A stretch of 64,000 nucleotides of DNA, from contig KZ627157.1 of the NCBI GenBank assembly GCA_002917775.1, positions 1,217,454 through 1,281,453 on the forward strand, given 5' to 3'. Made by a program: the position numbers and the translations under genes. The stretch is from Glaciozyma antarctica PI12 (Eukaryota > Basidiomycota > Microbotryomycetes > Kriegeriales > Camptobasidiaceae). This document shows, one piece after another, positions 25,915 to 36,346 of this stretch (position 1 is its first letter; each line of letters starts with the position of its first letter). The notes under the pieces were generated by a model. It was not told where the DNA came from and ran no database searches. It saw only the letters and a list, made by a program, of their open reading frames with translations.

Positions 25915-27389
25915 ATGTACTGCTCGGAATCTCCTTTGGGAGTCTACTTGAGCGCCCACGGCGGCGCCTTCCACCCGGCACTCGAGTTCCGCGCAGGTTC
26001 GTCGTCGTCATCCTCCGCCCTCGCGTTCGTCTGAAGCTCACGAACGAACGCTGCCAGACACGTTCGGTACGAGCATCTACGCCTCGACTCCGTTGCCTGC
26101 ACATACTCCAGCGGTCTCCTGCCCGTTCAGCATCACCATCACTCCCACCCTCGCCCTCTCCGCGCTCGCCTCCGTCCTTCCTTCCACCGACGACCATGAG
26201 CTGATGGTGACCTACCTGGCCCTCCACCGTCTCTCCCCATCGGACCTCCTCGCCAACCTCGTCCTCGCGCACAAGGTGTACGTCGATAGCCTCCCGAGGG
26301 AGGAGGACATGCGCACGCCGCTGTACTTTAGCGCGGCGGAGATGGAGCTCCTCAAGGGTACGAACCTCTTTGGCGCGACCGAGGATCGTCGGAAGAGCTG
26401 GAACGCAGAGTGGGAACACGTCGTTTCCATCCTTGCGATCCCGAACTCAACTCTCCTAACCTGGTTCGTCCCATCTCCCTCTCTCTCCTCGCGCGTCCGC
26501 TCACCACCTCGATGCAGGGAGCTCTACCTCTGGGCTTGCACGATCCTCTCGTCCGTCTCTCCCTCTCCCCTCCCTGCTCTCACTGACCTCCCACAGCTCC
26601 CGTGCCTTCCCCTCCTCCCTCCTCCCCAACCCCGTCGAGCCCGCTACTCCCGTCCTCTTCCCCGGCGTCGATACGCTGAACCACGCCTTTGGAAAGCGCG
26701 TATCGTGGTTGACGGACGTGCATGCCCCGACGGCGGGAGGGGAGAAGGGGACTTTGACGATTGTGCTGGATGAAGGCGTTGCGGAGGGATGCCAAGGTGC
26801 GCTCAGTTCCTCCTTCTCTCATCCTTTTCGGTACTGACGCTATCGCGATTACAGCCTTCAACACCTGTACGCCAACCCAGCCGTACTTACCGCCGCAAGC
26901 TAACTCCCCCTGCAGACGGCCCCAAGCCCTCGGAGGAACTCCTCCTAGGCTACGGTTTCGTAACCCCCTCCAACCCAGGCGACACGGTCGCTCTCAAGCT
27001 CTCCCTCTCTCCAACCCGCCACGTCGTCCCTCGCTCCGGCGTCCTCCCCACCGCTCTAATCCTCGAGATCCGTCGATTGGTCGCTACGGCCGAGGAGAAG
27101 GCGCGCGAAGTGGAGGGGTGGATGGGGTGGGAGAACGAGCTGGAGGCGCTTGGGATGTTGGGGGATATGCTGGAGGGGAAAATGGGGGGAGTGCTGGGGG
27201 GTGCTGGAGAGGGGGAGGGAGCGAGGAGTGAGGTGAGGGAGATGTGTGAGGAGTATAGGAGGGGGCAGGTGGAGATTCTTCAGAAGGCGTTAGAAGTGCA
27301 TGAGGGGATGATGGGGGATTTGGAGCGGAGAGCAGCTGAGGCGGGAGTGGTGCTGTTCGGCGTTCGGCGACGATTCGGACGACGAGTAG
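25915..27389 (+). CDS. SET-domain lysine methyltransferase (SETD6/RKM-like)
   Basis: Probable protein lysine methyltransferase of the RuBisCO-LSMT/SETD3/SETD6/Rkm group. ATG 25915 starts GVYLSAHGGAFHPALEFRA, which matches the SET entry strand. The split SET domain continues with HELMVTYLALHRLSPSDLL, DTLNHAFGKRVSW (equivalent of the DxxNH motif) and NTYGPKPSEELLLGYGFV, the AdoMet- and product-binding motif. A helical C-terminal part (LILEIRRLVATAEEKAREVE, EMCEEYRRGQVEILQKAL) follows. The 3' end is uncertain. The reading frame itself runs to 27663, overlapping the opposite-strand gene, whereas a +1 frame ends in an acidic tail FGDDSDDE at 27389. I report the shorter end because it avoids the antisense overlap. 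Divergent from SDH1 by 275 bp. Confidence 0.75.
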
Positions 27390-27458
27390 AATCGAGCAGT
27401 GTACAGAATCCCGCGAGCAGTAATCCCACCCTTGTCCATATCTCGATACCGACTGCGT

Positions 27459-28381
27459 TCATTCCCCTCTCATCGCCTTGCCCTGCCTCTCGCTCTCCCT
27501 CCTCACTCCCTCCCAAAGCCCCTCAATCCCCCAGTTCTCCCTCGCCGCCTCCGTCATTACATGCACCACCACTCCTCCCGCATCTAGCAATGCCCACCCG
27601 CTCGCCTGTTCAGCCCTGCTGGGACTGGGAGCGCGCGCGCGGGCGTGTCGAGAGGGAGGAGTAGGGAGACCGGTGATGAGAGGGCGGGCGGAGGGAGGGG
27701 CGAAGGGGTATGGTGCTGGGGCGGGGGAAAGGTCGATAGGAGTTTTGGCGAGCTGTACTCTCGTGCGTTAGTGGGCGGTGCTGGTAGGCATAGGGAGGAC
27801 GTACGAAAGATCGAACTCCTTCGATGGCACCACGAAGACCTCCCTCCCTCCCGCGCTTCAGCGTGCAAATCACCACCCAATCCATCCGTTGGGGTTTTGG
27901 CGAGCTGTACTCTCGTGCGTTAGTGGGCGGTGCTGGTAGGCATAGCGTACGAAAGATCGAACTCCTTCGATGGCACCACGAAGACCTCCCTCCCTCCCGC
28001 GCTTCAGCGTGCAAATCACCACCCAATCCACCCACGTATTCTCCGGATCCGCCTCCCGTGCATTGATGAACGTGATGGCGTCGCGGTTGAGAAAGGGCGA
28101 GATGGAGAGGTGAGCATGCAGCCCGTGCAGCGTTTCTGGCAGCTGTGGAGGCGGGGGAAGGGGTTCGAGAGCTACCGCTCGCTTGGGAGCTGTTGGAGTC
28201 GGGGTGGCGGGGAGGGTGGAGGGGTCGACGAACCAAGGGACGTCGAAGTGTCGGAGGAGGATGTGAGGGAGGCGATGGAGGAGGTGAAGGATCGGCGCGA
28301 GGGGAGGAGAGCTGGGAGGCGCCGGGAGGTAGAAGCTGCTGCTGAGCGAGTGCAGTTGCAAGCTAGGCGAGAGAAAGACAT
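27459..28381 (-). CDS. Mitochondrial RsfS/Atp25-type protein, disrupted by tandem duplication
   Basis: Recognised from the RsfS (ribosome-silencing factor, DUF143) fold found in Atp25 and MALSU1: DVPWFVDPSTLP, then HLSISPFLNRDAITFINARE, ENTWVDWVVICTLKRGREGG and the C-terminal strand SGWALLDAGGVVVHVMTEAA followed by RENWGIEGLWEGVR, stop at 27459. RsfS proteins bind uL14 of the mitochondrial large ribosomal subunit. The ATG at 28381 gives an Arg/Ser-rich presequence-like start (MSFSRLACNCTRSAAASTSR), but that frame differs from the DVPWF frame and I find no usual intron between them. A 140-bp internal tandem duplication makes an extra 100-nt cassette exon. The gene may be spliced unusually, mis-sequenced, or decaying into a pseudogene. 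Confidence 0.55.
27742..28030. repeat. Imperfect tandem duplication, two copies of about 140 bp
   Basis: Copy A (27742-27884, 143 bp) and copy B (27894-28030, 137 bp) are identical by eye apart from a 6-bp ggagga present only in copy A; nine bases separate them. Each copy includes, on the minus strand, the end of one RsfS-gene exon, a complete short intron with branch motif ctaac, and the first bases of the next exon. Near-identity suggests a recent event. Confidence 0.95.
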
Positions 28382-28542
28382 AGCGTGGCGGGGGTTTGAG
28401 GAGAGAAAGGCAGAGGGAGCTTTGAACTTCGCGAGATTTGGTTCGACCTCGCCCGCCGAGGCCTTCTTTCCCTCAGTCGCATCGACTCTTTCAGCTGCGT
28501 ATGCGTAAAGACCTGTGTTTCAAACGACCATAAATACCTCCC

Positions 28543-31064
28543 TCAATCCAACACATCACCACACCACCTCCCCCACCTCTCCACCACCTCCCTCACCCAA
28601 TCATACCCCCCGACCGCGACCTCAAACAGCTCCACATGCACCTTCCCACAATCCCCACACATCCTCTTCCCCCTCCCCTTGATCCCCACCAGCTTCTCCC
28701 TCTCCTCCGCCTCCATCCCCGCCCTCCCCGCGACCTCGATCAACATCAGTCGCTCCCAGCGATGATGGTGTCGAACTCCTCGTTCAGCGACGCGTAGAGC
28801 GCCTGAGAGTCCTGCGCCGGCGGAGGAGCTGTTGGAAGCGCGGGGGAAGATGTCGCGAACGATTGGCTCGCGAGAGGGGCATTGGGAACGCCATTGGGCG
28901 AGGCGGGAGACGGGCTTGATGGAGCGACCTAGTTTGAGGAAGATGGTGGGATGGGCTGTGAGAGACTTCAGAGGTGGGCGGGGGAGACGATGGGAGAGAC
29001 GTACCGGAGGGAACGGTGGCGAAGCGCTTTTCGACCATCTCGTGAACGTAGATATACCTGCGAGCAGAAGGGTCAGTCGAGCTTCGCAAGCGAATCGCAA
29101 AACGCACCCTTCCTCATCCTTGTCCGACGGAGGTTTCGCCATCTCATGCCTTAACAAGAGCTTCGTGACCGTTGGCAAGTCAGGAAAGATCCAATCTATC
29201 AGCCTCATCAGCTCCCTGCTCACATCTCACGGAAAAGCAAGTGGAACGCACCATCAAACTCGACCCACACCCCTCTCGTCCCAGCGAAGCACCCCCTCTC
29301 CCCCATCGCCTGCTTCGCATGCTGGAAACAAAACCTCGGCACCTCCTCCCCTCCTTCTGCGTTCCCCAGTATCTCGTCCAGCATATCGAGCACTAACGGC
29401 GCGGGCGACGCGCCGCGCGAGCGAGAAGGCGACGACGAAGAATCGACGACGAGGCGCGTACAGCGTCGAGAAGTAGCGGTGGTGCCGCAGCATTGGTTCT
29501 TCTCGGGTGAGGTCGAGCGTGGGGTTGAGGGAATGGGAGCTGTGTCGTAGGCGGGGTCAGAGTCGGAGGAACAGAGGTCGATGACGGCGGCTTTGGGCTT
29601 CGATTTGGCGGGTGAGGGCTTGGGTCTGGCGGGCGAGGGTTGGAGTTTAGCGGGTGAAGATTTGGGCTTGGTAGGAGAAGGAGTCGGATGAGGGAGGGAG
29701 GGTTGGGAAGTAGGCGAGATGAGGGGAGGTCGAGGGGAAGGAGTCGAGTAGGGCTGGGGCTTCGGAGGTGATGGAGATGGGATGGGACGAGGGTCGCGAT
29801 AGGACGAGGAGATGAAGGTTGAGAGAGGGTCGGGTCGAGTTTGCTGCTGGGGAGTGGCAGCGGGGGCGGAGCACGATTGCGATGCGAATGCGGGATGGGA
29901 AGGAGAGTTAGAGGGTTGCCGAGAGAATTGCTGGTGATATTCGAGGCTGTCGGGAGCAAAAGCCGCCTGTTGCTGCTGTTGCGAAGTCGAAGAGGGCTGT
30001 CGAGCAAACGTTGACGGGGGGTGTTGGGGCGGAGGAGCGGGCGAGGTGGGATTGCGAGGGTCCTGCGAAGGCAAACCCCCGCTGTTGGGGAATGCTCCGG
30101 GGAAAACGGGCGAGGTGATACTTGAAGGCGGATCTCCCGCGTCGCGAGATGCGTTTGAGACGCTCTGGAGGTAGGGGTCGGGCCCTCGTGGAGGTCCATC
30201 TCGATTGTCGCGGGAGTTGGTCGGGAACGCTCCCCACTGCGAAGGGACGCTCTGAAGATACGGGTCGGAGCCGCGATGGCTAGGTTGTTGACGGTAATCC
30301 TGAGTCGGATGAGATCGGCGGTCCTGGGGTGGTGGTGGAAAAGCCTGGACGTAGGTGGGCCGAGGTGCTGAGGAACGGGACGAGTAGTCGGCTCGTGGGG
30401 TGGTGCGTGTCGTGCTCGAAGGTGGGGTGTACGCCGCAATCAGCGCGGTGCTGTAATACGGTCGGGGTGGGATGGGAGGTGCAGGAAGGGGGCGTTGCTG
30501 ATGGTGCTGGGGAGGGAAGGAGCGCTGAGGGAGGTGGGCAGCGAAGGGTTCGTCGGCCTCGGTCTCTTCTTCCGCTTGAGGTGGAGGGTGAAGGACGAGG
30601 AGGTTGGAGGAGGGTGTCGGTATTCCCAAGGGCCGTGGAGGCGGGCGCAACAGTGGAGAGGTCGGCGAAGGAGGTACGTCCGGACGAGCTCCCTGAGCGT
30701 TCCCTGGCGACGTCGACAGCTTCACACGCCACGAATAACTCCCCTCCCGTGTCCCCAGCAACGCCACTCCCTCCGTAGCTTCCGCCACCTCGTCGACTGA
30801 GTCCTTCCTCCGCCGCGCCTTCTGGAGCGTCGCCGCCACCTCCCCACTCTCGCGTCGCTTCCCCTGGTCGTGCGCCTTCCCCGAGTCGTGTTCAGGCGTT
30901 CCGTTCGAAGGGACGCGTGCACCGAATCCTCGTTTGGGCGTAGGTTGGGTGGCTTGCGCCCAGAGTGGTTGAGGGTGATCGGCTGGGAGAACAGGCGGGC
31001 TAGGAGGAGGAGGACCGCTGTCTTGACGCGTGTGGTTCTTGAAGAGCTTGGTAAATGACCCCAT
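28543..31064 (-). CDS. Disordered protein with C-terminal GIY-YIG-like (T5orf172/DUF1766) domain
   Basis: ATG 31064 (MGSFTKLFKNHTRQ) starts a low-complexity region of about 550 residues rich in Pro, Ser and Gln, with repeats DPYLQSV and runs such as PSPAKPKPSPAKSKP. It contains a Cys cluster that may bind zinc: NQCCGTTATSRRCTRLVV with FCFQHAKQ further on. The conserved C-terminal part is spread over small exons: DWIFPDLPTVTKLLLRHEM, GYIYVHEMVEKRFATVPSGR (the GIY-type strand), SIKPVSRLAQWRSQCPSREP, then HHHRWERLMLIEVAGRAG and CGDCGKVHVELFEV. This is the pattern of the fungal DUF1766/MUG113-type branch of the GIY-YIG nuclease superfamily. Nuclease activity is not shown by the sequence. Stop at 28543; about six exons. 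Confidence 0.8.
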
Positions 31065-31337
31065 TGCTGAGGAGGCGGTAGAGTTGGCAGAGGAGGTGAG
31101 GTGATGTCGCGGTGGGGTGTACACAGGGGAGGAAGACGCGACGGGAGCTGCGAACGGCGGTGTTAGTTTAGTTGTGCAGCTGCTCCAGGGCCGACTGAGG
31201 CGCACCTCGAGGCTCAACGGCGAAACAAAGAAACCAAGCGAGGAGGAGGACGAAGGAAGAGAAGGAGTCACTTTCGACGGCGAGACAACAACTGGACTGA
31301 GTGGGCGCGATTCGATTCCCCAGCTACAACAAGAGAA

Positions 31338-33780
31338 CTACGAAGCTACCTTCCTAGCTGCCAGCAGCCGTTCCTTCAGCTTATCCCTAAGCTCCTTCGC
31401 CTTCGCCTCCCCCGCCGCCTCCGTCTTCGAAGCTCTCCGCAACGCCAACGCCTTCCTCAACTTCTCCTCCTTCGTCTCCTCCCTCTCCTCCTCCACACCC
31501 TGCAACGGCATCACCTCCATCGTCTTCCCCTTCTCCTCCTCCAACCTCGCCAAGAGCAGCGCGCGCATCTCAGACGAAAACACTGTCGGACTCCGCACGT
31601 CCATCTCGTCATCCTCCTCGTCGTCGTGCGCCCATCCCTGCTCCTGCGCCACCGCAAGCTCCTTCTCCGCGCGTAATCGCTTCTTCAAAATTTCGCGGAG
31701 GTTGACGCCGTTTGAGGGAGGAGCGACGGCTTTGTTGGCGAGGGCGGTGCGGTATTCGGCCATGAGGCGGGATTGGAGTTTGGAGCGGAAGAGGGCGGGG
31801 CTGTCGCTGGGCATCGGCGGAGAGACGTCGCTAATCATGGGGGGAGAGAGGTCGAGGGGAGTCAGAGGTGATGGGTCGAGGGGAGTCGGGGGCGAGGGAT
31901 CGAGGGGAGTCGGAGGTTCGTCGATGATCATCTCGGGCTCTCGAGTTGACAGCGACGAAGCTTGCTCCTGCGCTTCCGCGACCTCGTGCGCCCTTCTTTC
32001 TTCCGCTGCAGTCGCGCGTATGTCCCTATCGACGACGTCGGCGACGGGGTCCTTCCTCCTAGCGGCTCCAAAGATCGAAAGCGTGACTGCTGTCCCATTT
32101 CGCGGTGGCGATTCGTCACGAGGGGATCTCTGGGGAGGCGTAGAGCGACAAGATCTTTTGTAGCGACTGTCGGAAGTGGGGGAGGGAGAGCGAGAGGGGG
32201 AGCGAGATTGTCGAGGAGGGGTTCGAGAAGGCGATCGCGAACGAGACTGGGAGTTCCTTGAGCGAGAGCGAGAACGGGAGCGCGAGTAGGAAGGAGATCT
32301 CGCGCGCCTGTAGCCTTGGTCGGACCGCCGCCGATCGTACCGCTCCCTCGACCTTGACCTCGACCTTGACCTTGACCTCAGGCGTGGACGTTCGCGCGAC
32401 CTCGACCTCGATCTTGACCTCGGTGGCGGGTGTCTGCTCCTCGAATCTCCCATCCTGCGGTCCTCGAACGGTCGCTCCCGATGCGGTTCTCGGAACCCTC
32501 CTCGACCTCTCCCACCTCGTCCTCTACGCGCTTCCCCTCGTCCACCACGTACATCCCCACGTCCCCCTCTCGATCTACCATCCAGCGGCTTCGTCGGGAG
32601 CGCAGGAACGACCGATACGGGGACAGTCTCCATCACCACCGGTGCCCTCTCGGGCCTTCCATACTGGACACATCGGTCAAATCCTTCAAGCGTAGTGAAC
32701 GGCGAGCGCGCAAAGGTCGATACCTCGTGCGCGAAATGCTCGGCGTCGTTTTCGGAGAGAAAGTCGGATAGGAGGCGGATGGCCGAGGCCGAGCGGAGGT
32801 CGAGTTGCGAGGCGATGGAGACGATGTAGGTTGTTAAGAAGGAGATGTCGACGTTTGGGAAGACTTGGAGCTGTGTGATGAGCATTTAGTGCGGTGTCTG
32901 GAGGGGTAGGAGGAATGGACTCACTTCGCGACGAATGAACTTGATCACACGGGCTTTGAGATCGGCGTTGGCGGCAAAGCTCTGCGGTGTAAACGGCTTG
33001 AAGCCAGTGTAACGGTTGCTAGCGATGTGCTTGGCGAACAACCCCTCGCGGTAAACGTACGCCCTTCGCTCGACCGCTCGCTCCTCCTCCCTTTCACGCC
33101 AGGTGCTATCGCTCGGTCCGTTCGCTCTTCGGCCGTATAGCGAGTGTCGAGGGACGGAAGGACTGGCGAAAGGTGCGGTGCGCGAGAGGAGAGTGTAGTG
33201 CGTTAGGATCGAGGTTGAGGGGAGAGGATGGAGGTGGTGAATCGAATAGTCTTTGTCGCCGCGTACGCTGTGGATCAGGTGGTGGATGTTGCCGAGGCAG
33301 AGAGGGCACTGTGCAAGCGCGTTTTAGCTCTTCGCTCCGTCCGCACGAAGGCTCGCAGGGACGTACACGGCGCGACTGGTCCGACCAAGCGCGAATGCAC
33401 GCGAAGCAGAAGATGCGGTGCTGGCAAGGGGAGATGACAGTCTGGCGCTGTGCATTAGCTTCCTTGCTCTACTCCCAAGCTTCGGAACGCACCATATTCA
33501 CTATCGGGGACAGACAGATCGCGCAGTGCTCCTCCTCGTTGACCGGCTCGTCCGCGACCCCAGCTCCAACGACTTCCTCCACCTCCTCCTCCCGGTCATC
33601 AAACCCTGCCAACGGGTTCCGATCCACTTGCTTCCCCTTTCCCTTGGAGGACTCTGCTGCTGCGTTGATGGAAGCTCCGCTGCTGCGTCGGCGAGGCGAG
33701 GGAGGGGGGAGCGCGTGGGACGGGCCGAAGGAGGAAGTGCGGCGCCGCTTTGGAGGACCTGGGGCCGCGGAGAGGTCCAT
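31338..33780 (-). CDS. TOPORS-like RING E3 ubiquitin ligase with RS-rich tail
   Basis: ATG 33780 opens a basic leader with PPKRRRTSSFGP (nuclear signal). The RING is HCAICLSPIVN...TVISPCQHRIFCFACIRAWS...RRCPLCLGNI, a C3HC4 pattern. As in TOPORS, it is followed by LIHSVRGDKDYSIHHL, then a conserved helical block: YREGLFAKHIASNRYTGFKP, AANADLKARVIKFIRRELQV, DISFLTTYIVSIASQLDLRS, RLLSDFLSENDAEHFAHEVS. The C-terminal half has an RGG-like patch and a long Arg-Ser dipeptide region (about 32130-32430), a Pro repeat (PTPLDPSPPTPLDPSP) and coiled coil, ending at 31338. RS content suggests location in nuclear speckles. Human TOPORS acts on p53 and topoisomerase I; targets here are unknown. An ATG-less frame extends upstream, so 33780 is chosen. 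Divergent from PDCD5 by 249 bp. Confidence 0.85.
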
Positions 33781-34029
33781 CCTTGCTGAGCAGGCGGCAG
33801 CTAGGCTGGGGTTGAGCTGGGGAGCGGTTGGCGGCTGTTGGGCGAGTGGCAAAGAGGCGATTCTCGCGGCTGCTCTCTCTTGTCCAGCAACCTCTCCCGG
33901 CCTCTATTCAGCTCCTGTTTATATCGCAGCAGCTAGTGTTTCAGTCTCTTGCCAGATCGCTCAGCCCAAGCGCCTGCCCAAGTCGTCCTCTCCTTCCTCC
34001 CACCTTGCTTCTTCCCCTCAACTCGCTCA

Positions 34030-34753
34030 ATGGACTCTGACCTCGAAGCAATCCGCGCCGTACGTCTCCCTCCTCCCATTACGGCTTGTGACCACCACTC
34101 ACTCCAGTTCTTCCAACAGAAACGCATGGCCGAGCTCCAATCCAGCAACAACGGAGGAGGACCTTCGTCTCTCCCTCCCAATCTCAAAGGACTCAGCAGC
34201 GGCGGAGGAGGAGGAGAAGGCGGACAAGAGGCGGCACAGAAGCAAGCGCAGGAGGAGGAGACTCGGCGTACAGTCATGTCGCAGATCCTGAGTCCGGAGG
34301 CGAGGGAACGTCGTACGTCTCTCTCTCCTCGTTTGGTGGGGTGAGCTGATGGGAGACGAGGGTGCAGTGAGTAGGATTGCGTTGGTTAGGCCAGAACGCG
34401 CGAGGGGGATTGAGCAGCTTCTTATGAGGATGGCGCAAGGAGGTCAGCTTCGAGGGAAAGTGAGCGAGGATCAGTTGATTGGAGTGCTGGATCAGGTGCG
34501 TTTGAGCGTTCTCTTGCGTTATTTGGGAAGCACGGCGATGCTGACTGCTCTCTCGACTTCCAGGTCGAGGCGGCGTACAAGGTCGAGGCGGCGGAAAACG
34601 GAGGAGACAAGAGTAGCGGCAAGATTGTGGTGAGTTCTTCGTCCCTGCTTCCACGCTCACTGCTGGTACGTGCGAGCTCAAGCTGATCCTTCCTTCGTCC
34701 CACAGTTTAGTCGGAAGAAGGCCCTCGACTCGGACGACGACTTTGATCTTTGA
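34030..34753 (+). CDS. PDCD5/TFAR19-family DNA-binding protein
   Basis: Small helical protein of the PDCD5 family (Ymr074c in budding yeast), implicated in apoptosis and prefoldin/TRiC-linked functions in other eukaryotes. Exon 1 is MDSDLEAIRA, then an intron and FFQQKRMAELQSSNN. A Gly-rich loop GLSSGGGGGEGGQEAAQ is an insertion relative to human PDCD5. The core follows: RTVMSQILSPEARERLSRIA, LVRPERARGIEQLLMRMAQG, GQLRGKVSEDQLIGVLDQVE, and a C-terminal FSRKKALDSDDDFDL typical of the family, stop at 34753. Five exons; about 145 aa, slightly longer than usual because of the Gly loop. Confidence 0.93.
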
Positions 34754-35275
34754 GGCGTGCGGTTCAATCTATTCCGTTACGCTGGCTGTCGAGGCCAGAT
34801 TTCTGCGCAAGGCAACTCCTGGGATTACCTGCTTGACGTTTGGCTGCTCGTCTTCTTCGGTGCAGTTCTCCACTTTCTGTTCGCTTGCGATGGTCCCTTC
34901 CGATGCTCGCTGCGTTCAAGGGCTGCTTGTGAGCGCTCGGAAGCCCGTACCATCCGGCATCCTCGTCTCCAACATCGTCTCACTCCTTCTACGTCTTCGC
35001 AACGGTTCGAGGGGAGGATTCGGCCAGCAGATCGGCAGCGACGTCGTGCCAGAGCAGCGATGAGATTGAGCACGGGTACCTCTCCCCTTGTCGAGCCACG
35101 GCGTAGGCCAGCTTTTGATTATATTTCGTAGTAAGGGATTGACTGGTCCAGCAGCTCTTGCGGACGCGCACTGGCGGACAAAACAAACTCGAAAGACGCA
35201 ACTCCGCCCGAACTCCGACCCCCGCTAGTCGGCTTCTCCTCCCCGGCTTGTCCTCCTTCCCTCATCTAAGCGCCG
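34754..35275. other. Intergenic region
   Basis: 522 bp between PDCD5 and the HAD gene, both on the plus strand. Contains the terminator of one and promoter of the other. Frames here are short and without motifs. No RNA gene seen. Confidence 0.5.
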
Positions 35276-36346
35276 ATGTCCAACCCACTACACGGCGTCA
35301 AAGCCCTCCTGTTCGACGTCTTCGGCACCGTAGTGAACTGGGAAGGCTCCATCATATCTCAGCTCGAAGCGCGCGTCGCAGCAGACGCCAGCGGTTCGTC
35401 TCCTCCTCCTCGGGGGCGTGGGGGGAGCTGATGGGGGTAGCAGAGCTTGGGGAGGTGGATCTCCTGGTGTTTACGCGTGAGTGGAGGGCGGGGTACATGC
35501 GCAGAACGTGCGTGCTTGTTGTGGGGAAGCGGGGACGGAGCTGACGGCGAGCAGGAGGGAGATTGCGGGAGGGGCTCCGGGGCCGACGAATGTCGATGTT
35601 CTCCACCGCGAGGTACGTTGTGCGCTGGGGAGAGTGGAATGGTGCTGATGAGAGCGCACGACAGCTGCTGGACGACCTGCTTGAGAAGCCGGCGTACGCT
35701 GTCCTCGCGCGCTGGGACGACGCTGCTCGTGCTGAGATCACGCTGTTCTGGCACAAGCTGGACGGTGCGTTCACTAATCTGGTTACCGAAAAACACAGGC
35801 TAATTGCGCACTCGCAGGATGGGCGGACTCGGCCAAAGGACTAGAAGCGCTCCACCACCTCTCTGGCGACGGCGTGATCGTCGGAACCCTCAGCAACGGC
35901 AGTGCCCGACTCCTCATCGACCTAGTGCGCTCCTCCTCCTCCTGCGCTCCTCCAAGCCTGACCCCAACCCACACAGTCCCGCCACGCGAACCTCAATTTC
36001 AACGTAATCTTCTCCGGCGACCTCCTCAATTCCTACAAGCCCAATCCAGCAATGTACCTCGGCGCCTGCAAACTCCTCGACCTCTCTCCCTCCGAAGTAG
36101 CCATGGTAGCAGCACACATCTACGACCTCCGATTCGCCGCTTCGTTCGGGGTACGTCGTTCGCTCTCTTGTATGAGGGGCGAGGCTGATTACTGGGCAGC
36201 TGCGAACGATTTATGTGCCGAGAATGACGGAGGATCAGGGGATTGACGGGTTTGAAGGGCCGGAGTCGGTGAGGAGTAAGAGTGAGGGTGGGGAGGTGGA
36301 TGGGGTGGCGAAGGGGTTGGATGAGATTGCGGGGTTGTTGCGATGA
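35276..36346 (+). CDS. HAD-superfamily hydrolase, haloacid dehalogenase type II-like
   Basis: Cytosolic hydrolase of the haloacid dehalogenase superfamily. ATG 35276 leads directly to motif I, VKALLFDVFGTVVNWEGSII, whose first Asp is the nucleophile; the second position is Val, as in dehalogenases (phosphatases have Asp there). The cap domain contains FTREWRAGYMRR and ARAEITLFWHKLDGWADS. Motif II is GVIVGTLSNGSARLLIDL (T-L-S-N), motif III the Lys in GDLLNSYKPNPAMYL, and motif IV is degenerate near VAMVAAHIYDLRFAASFG. The protein ends with MTEDQGIDGFEGPESV and an acidic helix, stop at 36346. This is the 2-haloacid-dehalogenase-like set common in fungi; real substrate unknown. About eight exons, roughly 240 aa. 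Confidence 0.9.

Noticed and set aside
32130-32430. Purine/pyrimidine-biased simple sequence that looks like a satellite
   Set aside because: It is explained by Arg-Ser codons of the TOPORS-like protein.
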